IMG/VR virus record: IMGVR_UViG_3300037138_000128
Span: 1 to 28,782 of that record
Length of the DNA stretch: 28,782 bases
Direction: 5' to 3' (one strand)
Source of the DNA: a virus
Position 1 is the first letter of the stretch. Each line of letters starts with the position of its first letter. A model generated the notes under the pieces. It was not told the DNA's origin. It saw only the letters and a program-made list of their open reading frames with translations, and ran no database searches. Of the stretch, positions 1 through 5,531 are shown one piece after another. The translations under genes were made by a program, and so were the position numbers.

Positions 1-242
1 GCCAAGGATGTCAAGTCCTTGAGGGCGAACTTGGCACCTTCCACAGCCGCTTTGAATTGCTCGGTGCGGGATTCCAGGTCTTCCTTGTTCAGCGCCGTGA
101 TGGCCAGGAACAGCTTCATGTGCGCTTCCGAGACGGTGTGTCTGGCTTCCATGGTTCCTTCACCAAAAGCCGTGCTCCAGTACAACTGCACGAGGGCGTT
201 GTCCGCCGCCTGCATCGCCGCGACCGCTTCACTTCTTGCCAT
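1..242 (-). CDS. Hypothetical phage protein, 3' part outside window
   Basis: The reading frame begins at the ATG at 242 (MARSEAVAAMQAADN...) and is still open at position 1, so about 80 residues are visible and the C-terminus is missing. The visible part is mostly helical and charged, with no signal peptide, membrane segment or motif that I recognise. The start lies 14 bp inside the end of the upstream lipoprotein gene, the overlap typical of translationally coupled phage genes, which supports this start and the reality of the gene. Function unknown; being last in a run of accessory minus-strand genes suggests a non-essential role (inference). Confidence 0.7.
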   Translation of the reverse strand, partial: MARSEAVAAMQAADNALVQLYWSTAFGEGTMEARHTVSEAHMKLFLAITALNKEDLESRTEQFKAAVEGAKFALKDLTSL

Positions 243-1020
243 GGTATTCCTCCGCTATCTTGCGACTCTGCTCCGCCACGCGCTTGAGTTCGTCCTGCGC
301 CTTCGCTAATGTGTCTTCGGCATCCCGCGCCTGCTTCTCTATGGCTGGCAGCTTGGCTATCTCGGACCGGTGCTCCAAGGCGTCCATGTCGTCCCAGTTG
401 TCCCTGATGAAATCGTTCTCCAAGATGAGCCGCGTCTCAAAGGATTCCTTGACTTCAGCACGCAGCGTGTCGATGTCGCGGATGAACAGGTCGCATAAGA
501 CTTGGATGCTCGGATCGGCTTTGGCCACCGCCTTCGGGAGCTGTCGCCGGGTCTTGATGCTGGCAAGTGCCTCCCCGATGTAAGCGATGGCCTGCTGTGC
601 GGTGTTGACCTCGGATTGCGTGAGCTTCGGAAACGGGAACGGACCGCTCGACTTTGATGACGAAGACTTTGAACCCCCCTGTTTCGACTGCGTCGTTGCG
701 GCGAACTTCGGATTGAGTATGAAGTTGATTCGCTCACCATATTTGCCGAGCACATCAACGGCTTCTATACGGGCTCTCATGTCCTTCAACGATAGGAATG
801 TGGTGATTTCCCCCGGCGTGTAGCCGTGATCCTTGTAACGCTGCACGAGTTCGTCGGCCTGCTCGCCGTTGTAGGCATCCTCGGCTACGAAGTAGGCATT
901 CTTCGCGTCGAGGGCGGCGGATACGGATGCGTCCGAGATACTCGCATACGGGCGCTTCATCGCGGCGGACATACAGCCCGTCACGAAGAGGCACAGAACG
1001 AGGCTAGATTTGCGGAGCAT
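229..1020 (-). CDS. Phage-encoded lipoprotein with C-terminal helical domain
   Basis: A 263-residue protein. The N-terminus has Arg-Lys at residues 3-4, a short hydrophobic stretch and the lipobox VTGC, giving a lipidated Cys16 after signal peptidase II cleavage. Residue +2 is Met rather than Asp, so Lol-dependent sorting to the outer membrane is expected in an enterobacteria-like host. A Ser/Lys/Gly-rich linker lies at about 113-127. The C-terminal third is rich in Ala, Glu, Lys and Arg and looks like a long coiled coil. The ATG at 1020 is the only start that keeps the signal peptide intact. The gene overlaps its upstream neighbour by 17 bp and its downstream neighbour by 14 bp. Phage lipoproteins are known as superinfection-exclusion factors (Llp/Cor type) or as outer-membrane spanins. 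This one is long for either group, so its role stays open. Confidence 0.8.
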   Translation of the reverse strand: MLRKSSLVLCLFVTGCMSAAMKRPYASISDASVSAALDAKNAYFVAEDAYNGEQADELVQRYKDHGYTPGEITTFLSLKDMRARIEAVDVLGKYGERINFILNPKFAATTQSKQGGSKSSSSKSSGPFPFPKLTQSEVNTAQQAIAYIGEALASIKTRRQLPKAVAKADPSIQVLCDLFIRDIDTLRAEVKESFETRLILENDFIRDNWDDMDALEHRSEIAKLPAIEKQARDAEDTLAKAQDELKRVAEQSRKIAEEYHGKK

Positions 1021-1186
1021 CGGGTAACGATTTGTCCAAAGGGCGACTGCATGTCGGGCAGATCAGCGGCTCTACTCCCTCGCCGCCCATCCACTTGGGC
1101 CAATGACTCACCCGGTCGGCGATTTCCTCAATGTGCGCCCAGAAATCCCGGTTTTCAGGAGTGCTCAAGTTTCGTTGGAGTGCCAT
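1004..1186 (-). CDS. Small phage protein with CxxC zinc-ribbon half
   Basis: A 60-residue protein (MALQRNLSTPENRDF...). The segment FWAHIEEIADRVSHWPKWM at about 15-33 resembles a short helix-plus-WP-x-W pattern that I associate with small conserved phage proteins of unknown function. It is followed by a CPTC metal-binding knuckle at 43-46. Only one cysteine pair is present, so any zinc site would need a partner or dimer. I chose the ATG at 1186; a TTG six bases upstream (1192) is in frame but less likely. A TATTAT hexamer lies five bases upstream of this ATG and there is no Shine-Dalgarno sequence. Function unknown. Confidence 0.65.
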   Translation of the reverse strand: MALQRNLSTPENRDFWAHIEEIADRVSHWPKWMGGEGVEPLICPTCSRPLDKSLPDAPQI

Positions 1187-1200
1187 GCACAATAATACCG

Positions 1201-1386
1201 CTACTCGGCGGATTGTGCAAGGAACTTCTCAACACGCTCGGCCATGAGGAACCGATCCTTCTCACACCCTTCCAGTTGCGTAGCGCCCTTCTCGTCCGTC
1301 TTGCGGGATGCATAGATGCCCGTTCCCGACCGCGTGCGCCGGAGGTAGTCGAGGACATCCCGCAAAAGCTTGGTTGCGTCGCTCAT
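1201..1386 (-). CDS. Small hypothetical protein
   Basis: A 61-residue, charged, largely helical protein (MSDATKLLRDVLDYLRRTRSG...). No domain is recognised. The ORF fills the space between its neighbours and runs in their direction. Its start has a poly-A stretch (TAAAAAA) instead of a clear Shine-Dalgarno sequence. The amphipathic helix at the N-terminus and the second helix near the C-terminus (KDRFLMAERVEKFLAQ) look like a real small protein rather than chance translation. The 84-bp gap upstream (1387-1470) holds a 10-bp palindrome. Confidence 0.6.
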   Translation of the reverse strand: MSDATKLLRDVLDYLRRTRSGTGIYASRKTDEKGATQLEGCEKDRFLMAERVEKFLAQSAE

Positions 1387-1443
1387 TTTTTTACCATGAT
1401 TTTGCTGTCACCAACAGATCGTCAAAATGGGTCAGCCCCCGAA

Positions 1444-1453
1444 GCCTTAAGGC
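1444..1453. promoter_or_regulatory. 10-bp perfect palindrome in 84-bp spacer
   Basis: GCCTTAAGGC is perfectly self-complementary and sits in the non-coding gap between the secreted-protein gene (ending at 1471) and the next small gene (starting at 1386). It could be an operator half-pair or the weak hairpin of a transcription pause. No U-tract follows, so it is not a convincing intrinsic terminator. No binding protein is known. Confidence 0.3.
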
Positions 1454-1470
1454 GAAAGTCTTACCCCAAT

Positions 1471-1815
1471 TCATTTAGCATTCCCGATGAATTTGCAAAC
1501 ATCCTTCATGGCGTTTTTGGGGTCGCTGGTAGTCGTATGGAAAAGCACATCCCCCGAAGGTGAGAGCAACGTATATTCAGCCCCATACTGTCTCCCATTG
1601 GGGTGGATGCCTCTGGCAAGGGCTTCTAAAAGGTAGTCTGCCTTTGTTGTATCCATCGTGAGGGTGATATTTGAGCACTTCTTGTCCATCCCTGACGCCA
1701 CGATAGACAAGGGAACATCAGATCGTTCGGTGAGGGCGATGCGTTTAGATTGCGCATTGGCTGCGGGAACTGTCAACAAGGCGACGAACAATGCAACCGC
1801 GATTAAGTATTTCAT
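1471..1815 (-). CDS. Small secreted (periplasmic) protein
   Basis: A 114-residue protein with a classical Sec signal peptide: Lys2, a hydrophobic core (LIAVALFVALLTV) and an ANA cleavage site after residue 21, leaving a mature protein of about 93 residues starting QSKR. The mature part holds two cysteines (near 47 and 107) that could form a periplasmic disulfide. It has alternating beta-like stretches and no membrane anchor. The start is supported by a good Shine-Dalgarno sequence (GGGAG) eight bases upstream. The gene has its own promoter and a structured leader, unlike most neighbours, which implies separate control. Secreted phage proteins of this size often act on envelope functions or exclusion, but no family is recognised. 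Confidence 0.8.
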   Translation of the reverse strand: MKYLIAVALFVALLTVPAANAQSKRIALTERSDVPLSIVASGMDKKCSNITLTMDTTKADYLLEALARGIHPNGRQYGAEYTLLSPSGDVLFHTTTSDPKNAMKDVCKFIGNAK

Positions 1816-1864
1816 ATTTCTCCCTTAAAAGTGTAGATTTGCCAGGCGGCTCGCCGAGCGGATA

Positions 1865-1913
1865 GGGGTCGGTGTAATGCCCCGGCGGTAGGTGGCCGCG
1901 TTTTACCGACCCC
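1865..1913 (-). ncRNA. Structured 5' leader with 9-bp terminal stem
   Basis: GGGGTCGGT (1865-1873 on the plus strand) is the exact inverse of ACCGACCCC (1905-1913), separated by 31 bases that contain a smaller GCGG/CCGC pairing. In the minus direction the stem begins a few bases after the predicted transcription start of the promoter at 1922-1951. The mRNA of the secreted-protein gene would therefore carry a 5'-terminal stem-loop, with about 50 further leader bases before the ATG at 1815. It could be a stability hairpin, a regulatory leader or a small RNA. It matches no riboswitch class that I know. Confidence 0.45.
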
Positions 1914-1921
1914 ACGACGGT

Positions 1922-1951
1922 ATGATACTATGGGGGCCGCGTCCGCGTCAA
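1922..1951 (-). promoter_or_regulatory. Sigma70-type promoter for the secreted-protein gene
   Basis: On the minus strand TTGACG (1951-1946) is followed after 18 bases by TATCAT (1927-1922). Each hexamer matches five of six consensus bases. It lies just past the stop codon of the upstream gene (1955) and about 107 bases before the ATG at 1815. It is the best -35/-10 pair in the window by eye. Confidence 0.6.
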
Positions 1952-1954
1952 GGA

Positions 1955-2647
1955 TCATATGTCCGTGAGTCCGTGCCCTCTTCCCTCGGGGAGCAGGAAG
2001 TTCGGCTTCGGGGCCTCGTCGGTCGCGGCCTGCAACGCGGCGGTTTCAAGGCCGAGCGAGCGGAGCCGGTTGTTCATGTAGCCCTCGAAGGACGACTTCG
2101 CCTCGGACATCCTGGTCTCCATGGCCTCCGTGAACTGATCCTCGACGAACGGCAGGTTGTTCTCGAACTCCCGCACGGCCTTCTGTAGGTTGCCGAGCAC
2201 GGCGGCGAGTTCGGTCTTGTTGAGAGCCTTCGCCTTCGGCTCGAACGCCTTCTCTACCGTGGAAATGGCGCTCTTGATGGCGTTCAGGGAGTCCTTCGCC
2301 GTCTCGACGATTTCCTTGTGGAATGTGCTGGCGATGGACTTCGGCTCGGGCGGGGGAGCGATGCGCTTCCCTTCGATGTGGTTGAGCGTGCAGGGGACGC
2401 CGCCGCCCTGGTTCATGCTCGACAGAAGTTGCGCCCATTGAATCTCGGACATGTACACCCTGATGATTTCCTTGCCGCCGTGGACCCAATTCTGCGAATT
2501 GTGCCGCTCGGTCTCCGCGTGGCAGATTTCCAAGCCGATGAAATGCTGGTGCGTGACATCGGAGTCGAATAGTTCCATCTGGCCGGAAATCCTCCCGACC
2601 TTCACGACTCCCATGTAGGGCGCTTGCTCCTTCATGTCTTCGATCAT
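1955..2647 (-). CDS. Conserved-looking phage protein, two-domain
   Basis: A 230-residue protein. The N-terminal half (about 1-95) is beta-rich and well ordered: it contains ISGQMELFDSDVTHQHFIGLEI, then YMSEIQWAQLLSSMNQGGGVPCTL. I have the impression of seeing similar text in other phage hypothetical proteins, but I cannot name a family. The C-terminal half (100-205) is a long charged helical region, probably a coiled coil. The ATG at 2647 has GGGAGA nine bases upstream and starts 13 bp after the end of the preceding small gene. Function unknown. Its place among small early genes suggests a regulatory or host-takeover role, which is only inference. Confidence 0.75.
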   Translation of the reverse strand: MIEDMKEQAPYMGVVKVGRISGQMELFDSDVTHQHFIGLEICHAETERHNSQNWVHGGKEIIRVYMSEIQWAQLLSSMNQGGGVPCTLNHIEGKRIAPPPEPKSIASTFHKEIVETAKDSLNAIKSAISTVEKAFEPKAKALNKTELAAVLGNLQKAVREFENNLPFVEDQFTEAMETRMSEAKSSFEGYMNNRLRSLGLETAALQAATDEAPKPNFLLPEGRGHGLTDI

Positions 2648-2660
2648 GGCTGTCTCCCGT

Positions 2661-2831
2661 TTAGTTACAAAGCAAATCTGCGATAGCGCATTTGGCCTTT
2701 ACGATGGCGTCTTTCCGAGTTTTTGCCGTCCCACCCGCCATTCCCGCACTGGAATGGAACACTTGCCAATGCCACACGCCTTTGCCGTCTTCGTACAGAT
2801 GGTTGGGGTCTTTTGGGTTTGTACTAATCAT
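2661..2831 (-). CDS. 56-residue hypothetical protein
   Basis: A short frame (MISTNPKDPNHLYEDGKGVWH...) that fills the gap between its neighbours. The ATG at 2831 lies 8 bp inside the end of the upstream gene, as in other overlaps of this operon. The pattern of aromatic residues (W-x-W-x-V-F), a small-residue turn (SSAGMAGGTAKTRKDA) and a closing Ala-rich helix looks like a compact beta-beta-alpha fold. The small size and the lack of any hit in memory keep the call generic. Confidence 0.6.
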   Translation of the reverse strand: MISTNPKDPNHLYEDGKGVWHWQVFHSSAGMAGGTAKTRKDAIVKAKCAIADLLCN

Positions 2832-3012
2832 CACTTATTCTCCGTCTCGGAATGCACTTGCACTCCCAAAAGAATAGGCTAAAAAGTTCCCCGCATACGG
2901 GACAGACATAGCCATAGCTCTCGGGTAAGATTAGCGGCTCGGGCTCAACCGGCTTTGGGGGGCGCGGCCTGAAAAGGCCGTAAATGAAGCGCCCCAAGCG
3001 GACAGTCAGCAT
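2824..3012 (-). CDS. Small zinc-ribbon-like protein
   Basis: A 62-residue protein. A basic, hydrophobic N-terminus and a Pro-rich linker (RPRPPKPVEPEP) lead to CPVC (37-40) and, eleven residues later, CKC (51-53), a four-cysteine set that could bind one zinc ion. The C-terminus is basic (PRRR). Such miniproteins in phages may bind nucleic acid or RNA polymerase, but no specific family is evident. The ATG at 3012 lies two bases after the stop of the upstream gene, supporting co-translation. Confidence 0.65.
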   Translation of the reverse strand: MLTVRLGRFIYGLFRPRPPKPVEPEPLILPESYGYVCPVCGELFSLFFWECKCIPRRRISDD

Positions 3013-3014
3013 AG

Positions 3015-3368
3015 TCAGTCCGCGTACTTATCTACTACCTTTTGAACGGGCGTCCCGTCGCCGATGAACTTTTCAAGGTTCACCGAGTAATCGCTGAGCA
3101 CGTCCCAGCCGTCGTTGCCGTACACGAACCGTACCCAGCCGAACGCTCCGGCTGCATGCGGGCTCCGATTGTAGACATACAGATGTTCGTCATCCGTTTG
3201 GAACATGGCCTTCAAAACCGCCGTCTTGCTGTGGCTGCGGGCGATCTCGAAGTCCTCGCCGTTGTTGTCTCCGTTGTCAACCGAGATTGAAAACCCGGCC
3301 CGGAGCAGGGATTTCACGATCTCGGTGCAGATTTCCCTTTCGACGATCTGTCGCATTTTTACGCTCAT
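3015..3368 (-). CDS. Conserved-type hypothetical phage protein
   Basis: A 117-residue protein that starts at an ATG forming a 4-bp ATGA overlap with the stop of the upstream gene. Residues 10-35 form a helix, followed by strands and an acidic loop (DNGDNNGEDFE). The segment DDEHLYVYNRSPHAAGAFGWVRFVYGNDGWDVLSDYS is beta-rich. The layout of a helix plus a curved sheet with a W-V-x-F-V-Y-G-N-D-G-W-D strand pair resembles small single-domain phage proteins of unknown function. No catalytic motif is visible. Confidence 0.7.
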   Translation of the reverse strand: MSVKMRQIVEREICTEIVKSLLRAGFSISVDNGDNNGEDFEIARSHSKTAVLKAMFQTDDEHLYVYNRSPHAAGAFGWVRFVYGNDGWDVLSDYSVNLEKFIGDGTPVQKVVDKYAD

Positions 3369-3592
3369 TGGTAGATCGCCTCCTTGTCGTAGATAGAGTA
3401 GCGGATGTTGTGGGTCTTGAGGAAATCAAGACCCGCTTGGTTGGCGGAGCGGACATTCCAACCAGCGCCCCATGGGTGATAGCGGCTCTCAAAGGACGAG
3501 AGCTGGGCACCTACCGGGAGAGTGATCTTCTGAAGGGAGAACAATCCCAAGAAGTTGTTGTAGTCTCGGATAGCGATGATTTTGTTTTCCAT
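3365..3592 (-). CDS. Small hypothetical protein, possibly leaderless mRNA
   Basis: A 75-residue protein (MENKIIAIRDYNNFLGLFSLQ...). It contains a beta-hairpin-like region and the phrase YHPWGAGWNVRSANQAGLDFL. No family is recognised. The ATG at 3592 is preceded only six bases upstream by the end of an extended -10 element (3599-3607), with no Shine-Dalgarno sequence. The transcript could therefore begin at or next to the start codon. Confidence 0.65.
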   Translation of the reverse strand: MENKIIAIRDYNNFLGLFSLQKITLPVGAQLSSFESRYHPWGAGWNVRSANQAGLDFLKTHNIRYSIYDKEAIYQ

Positions 3593-3598
3593 ACAAGC

Positions 3599-3607
3599 AT
3601 TATACCA
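3599..3607 (-). promoter_or_regulatory. Extended -10 promoter element (TGGTATAAT)
   Basis: A perfect TATAAT with the TGn extension. There is no good -35 hexamer at 16-18 bases. The same ten bases (with the following G) occur at the promoter of the membrane-protein gene at 7936-7945. It lies in the 55-bp gap between the genes ending at 3648 and starting at 3592. An 11-bp palindrome (GACTTTAAGTC, 3629-3639) sits about 30 bases upstream, where an activator or repressor could bind. Confidence 0.5.
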
Positions 3608-3647
3608 TGGGCGGGGAATAAAAGGCTAGACTTTAAGTCCTTTGTTA

Positions 3648-3938
3648 TTATGGTAGTACAATAGGCATCTGACTCATGTCAGCGAGGAGGATGCTTGGGA
3701 TGTCGCAAAAAATCTCGTGGATGCGTGTAGGCGGGATCAGGCGGACACGGGAGCCTTCCTGCACGGGGATTCCGCCAATGTAGAGTTGAACGAGCACGGA
3801 TTGGATAGCTACGCGGAGGGCGGCTTGGTCCTTGAGCTTGTCCTCGCCGATGGGGATGCTGATGTTTATAACCGCCCGCTCGGATGTAAGGGGATTGAGT
3901 TCATTCAGTTCGACGGTGATCTTGAGGGCGGCACGCAT
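3648..3938 (-). CDS. Hypothetical protein, 96 residues
   Basis: The protein starts MRAALKITVELNELN at 3938, where TAATG joins it to the stop of the upstream DUF5664 gene. A longer in-frame extension to 4304 exists but only reads that gene out of frame, so it was discarded. Alternating hydrophobic residues (LKITVELNEL, AVINISIPIG) suggest a beta-rich N-terminus. A helix (KDQAALRVAIQSVLVQLYIG) follows, then a C-terminal segment ending in IVLP. No recognised domain. Co-translation with the nucleotide-hydrolase-like gene may mean a related role, which is inference. Confidence 0.65.
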   Translation of the reverse strand: MRAALKITVELNELNPLTSERAVINISIPIGEDKLKDQAALRVAIQSVLVQLYIGGIPVQEGSRVRLIPPTRIHEIFCDIPSILLADMSQMPIVLP

Positions 3939-4429
3939 TATTTCTTCTCGATGCCCTTCACCTTGAGCCATTCGATTTCCTTCGGGGAAAGCGGGCACAC
4001 CGGCGTGATGTCGTATGGTCCGCGCTGATTGATGAGCGTGTTGAGTTCCGCAGGACGCCACCCCATGTAGACCCAGATGGAAGTCTGGATGGCGTTGATG
4101 ATGTTCCACGCGGCCTGCGGGAGATGCGGCTCGGAACGGTCGCCCGCGAGGTAGGCGGATAGGTGGTTCATCGCCGACTGCACGAACACGATGATCGGCA
4201 TCCCGTTTTCCCAGTTGCGGTCGTTGCCGTCCTTGTTCGCGTTCTTGCTGCGCCCGATGTTGCCGTTCTCGTAGATGCAAGAGACCAGGAACACGGCGTC
4301 CCACGGCATCCAGTGGAAAGCGCCCTTGCCCGTGCGGGCGTCGCGTTGCGCACCGGTTGCGTAGTGGGTCTCGGCGGTGTTGATCTTCTTGAATCCGACG
4401 CCGCCCAGATCTGAGAGTATATCTTTCAT
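3938..4429 (-). CDS. dATP/dGTP diphosphohydrolase N-terminal family protein (DUF5664-like)
   Basis: A 163-residue protein. Residues 26-115 follow the pattern of the phage family named dATP/dGTP diphosphohydrolase, N-terminal (formerly DUF5664): TGAQRD at 25-30, GKGAF at 34-38, a helix with IYENG at 52-56, DRNWENGMP at 70-78, SAMNHL at 85-90, AGDRSEPH at 95-102 and AAWN at 106-109. Members are thought to hydrolyse deoxypurine triphosphates and so shape the dNTP pool. Two positions differ from my memory of the family: the usual RH pair in SALRHL is NH here, and the GAxKYG segment is replaced by a longer GNIGRSKNANKDG loop. Activity is therefore uncertain. The gene lies four bases after the Cys-rich replication-cassette protein and overlaps the next gene by one base. 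Confidence 0.75.
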   Translation of the reverse strand: MKDILSDLGGVGFKKINTAETHYATGAQRDARTGKGAFHWMPWDAVFLVSCIYENGNIGRSKNANKDGNDRNWENGMPIIVFVQSAMNHLSAYLAGDRSEPHLPQAAWNIINAIQTSIWVYMGWRPAELNTLINQRGPYDITPVCPLSPKEIEWLKVKGIEKK

Positions 4430-4433
4430 GAGC

Positions 4434-5036
4434 CTATAATACCTCCGGCTTGCCGTATTTCTCCAAGAGAAATTTCTTCTGCTCGGCGTTCATGTACGGG
4501 TACTCATCGACCTCTTTCTTGAACTCATCGGATTTACACTTCGGACATGCAACTTCGAGATGGATTTTCCACCCGTAAGCGTCATCCAGGCTGTTTGGAT
4601 AAAGCACATTCATACGACCACCGTGACACGGTTTGTATCCGCAGCTTTCACGCGACGGGGGAGGAACGCACATGACGCAGGAGTCCTTCGGCTTCTTATG
4701 CTTGCACCACGTAGGCCCACCGGCACGGACCCAAACCTCGTAGTTGGTTTCAAGGCATGCGTCCAAATTCGAGGGATAGAGGAGGAACTCAGCGAGCTTG
4801 CTCACCGTAACGACGCGGACAGCCCAGAAGTCGTCCTGCACGACGAATCGGATGATCTTCCCGCAACGTTCCTTGTCGTACCCGGCATCGATCAAACGAT
4901 TGCCATCCAGGACGCCTCTCTGGTTGGCTCCGGGTGTGTCCAGGTATTTAGGCTCGCCCAGCATCTTCCACAGGTAGCAGTGGATTTGGAATGCGTCCGA
5001 GTTCTCGGCTGGCCGGTATTTTTTTATTCCGCTCAT
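4434..5036 (-). CDS. Cys-rich protein of the replication cassette
   Basis: A 200-residue protein. The segment at 46-95 (NRLIDAGYDKERCGKIIRF, then a DDFW turn and a Ser-Lys-Leu-Ala helix) resembles the small helical domain found at the C-terminus of many phage replication-initiator or helicase-loader proteins. The second half has seven cysteines: C111, C120/C123, C132/C137 and C164/C167, plus His113 and His138, enough for one or two zinc sites. It sits two bases after the DUF1376 gene, downstream of the helicase. A role as helicase loader or DNA-binding partner is plausible, but the family is not recognised and this is inference. The C-terminal helix (NAEQKKFLLEKYG) is a possible contact region. 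Confidence 0.7.
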   Translation of the reverse strand: MSGIKKYRPAENSDAFQIHCYLWKMLGEPKYLDTPGANQRGVLDGNRLIDAGYDKERCGKIIRFVVQDDFWAVRVVTVSKLAEFLLYPSNLDACLETNYEVWVRAGGPTWCKHKKPKDSCVMCVPPPSRESCGYKPCHGGRMNVLYPNSLDDAYGWKIHLEVACPKCKSDEFKKEVDEYPYMNAEQKKFLLEKYGKPEVL

Positions 5037-5038
5037 GC

Positions 5039-5530
5039 TTAGATGTCCTCGACCAAAAATGGTGATTTCTCTTCTTTCTTCATTCTAACTGCAGAAGCAG
5101 AAGCAGATGCAGATGCAGAGCTATCGCCAAGCATTGCCTTAGCATTGCTTGTGCCATTGCTTGTGCCATGCTTGTGCCATCTCTTCTTAGCCCCAGCCTG
5201 TCCACGCTTCACCATGTTGTTTAGGAAAGACTTACGTTCTTTCCACTGGGCTGCCATCTTGGGATTCGTGATGAGGTTTTCTCCACACGGCACGAAATTC
5301 TCCAGAATTTGCTTCCCGTGTTGACGCCACTCTGCCTCCGTACAGTTCGCGTATTTGCGAAGCAGAATCTCGTCATCTGGTAGTGCCGCTATGCCGGAAT
5401 CCCACATGAAATCCAGCAGGTCACGGTAGATGCCGCGAGCCGCAGGAGACATGGCCAACCGCGTCGGACTCGCGAGCCAATCCTTCACCCACCACTGGTA
5501 AGCCGGTGGCTTATTCGATGTCTTCGGCAT
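5039..5530 (-). CDS. DUF1376 (YdaU-like) replication initiator-type protein
   Basis: A 163-residue protein. Residues 9-102 carry the DUF1376 signature: PPAYQWWVKDWL, the helix ARGIYRDLLDFMW, GIAALPDDEILLRKYANC, and a final KERKSFLNN helix. These proteins have a winged-helix fold and sit next to phage helicase or loader genes, where they are thought to act in initiation of DNA replication. The ATG at 5530 is one base after the helicase stop and has GGGGGG seven bases upstream; an in-frame extension into the helicase gene was discarded. The tail is odd: a basic helix, then GTSNGTSN and a run of SA repeats encoded by tandem DNA repeats, ending in a charged tail. The usual C-terminal partner domain is missing and may be supplied by the next gene. 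Confidence 0.85.
   Translation of the reverse strand: MPKTSNKPPAYQWWVKDWLASPTRLAMSPAARGIYRDLLDFMWDSGIAALPDDEILLRKYANCTEAEWRQHGKQILENFVPCGENLITNPKMAAQWKERKSFLNNMVKRGQAGAKKRWHKHGTSNGTSNAKAMLGDSSASASASASAVRMKKEEKSPFLVEDI
5091..5120. repeat. 6-bp tandem repeat, five units, in the DUF1376 gene
   Basis: Five consecutive hexamers of the form GCAGAR or GCAGAT (plus strand) encode the alternating Ser-Ala run near the C-terminus of the DUF1376 protein. Each unit keeps the reading frame, so gain or loss of units would only change linker length. Confidence 0.8.
5132..5177. repeat. 11/12-bp imperfect tandem repeat in the DUF1376 gene
   Basis: About four units built on CATTGCTTGTGC lie side by side: two identical 12-mers flanked by 11-base variants. 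Because the unit length changes from 11 to 12, the same DNA is read as WHKH in one unit and as GTSN in the next two. The repeat lies in the unstructured linker after the winged-helix domain. Confidence 0.7.
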
Positions 5531-5531
5531 T

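Noticed and set aside
826-1563. 245-residue plus-strand frame
   Set aside because: It runs antisense over four small minus-strand genes that have proper starts, overlaps and protein features. Its own composition is patchy, and no Shine-Dalgarno sequence was seen.
3939-4304. N-terminal extension of the 96-residue protein
   Set aside because: The extension reads the DUF5664 gene out of frame (Arg/His-rich text); the ATG in the TAATG junction at 3938 is the natural start.
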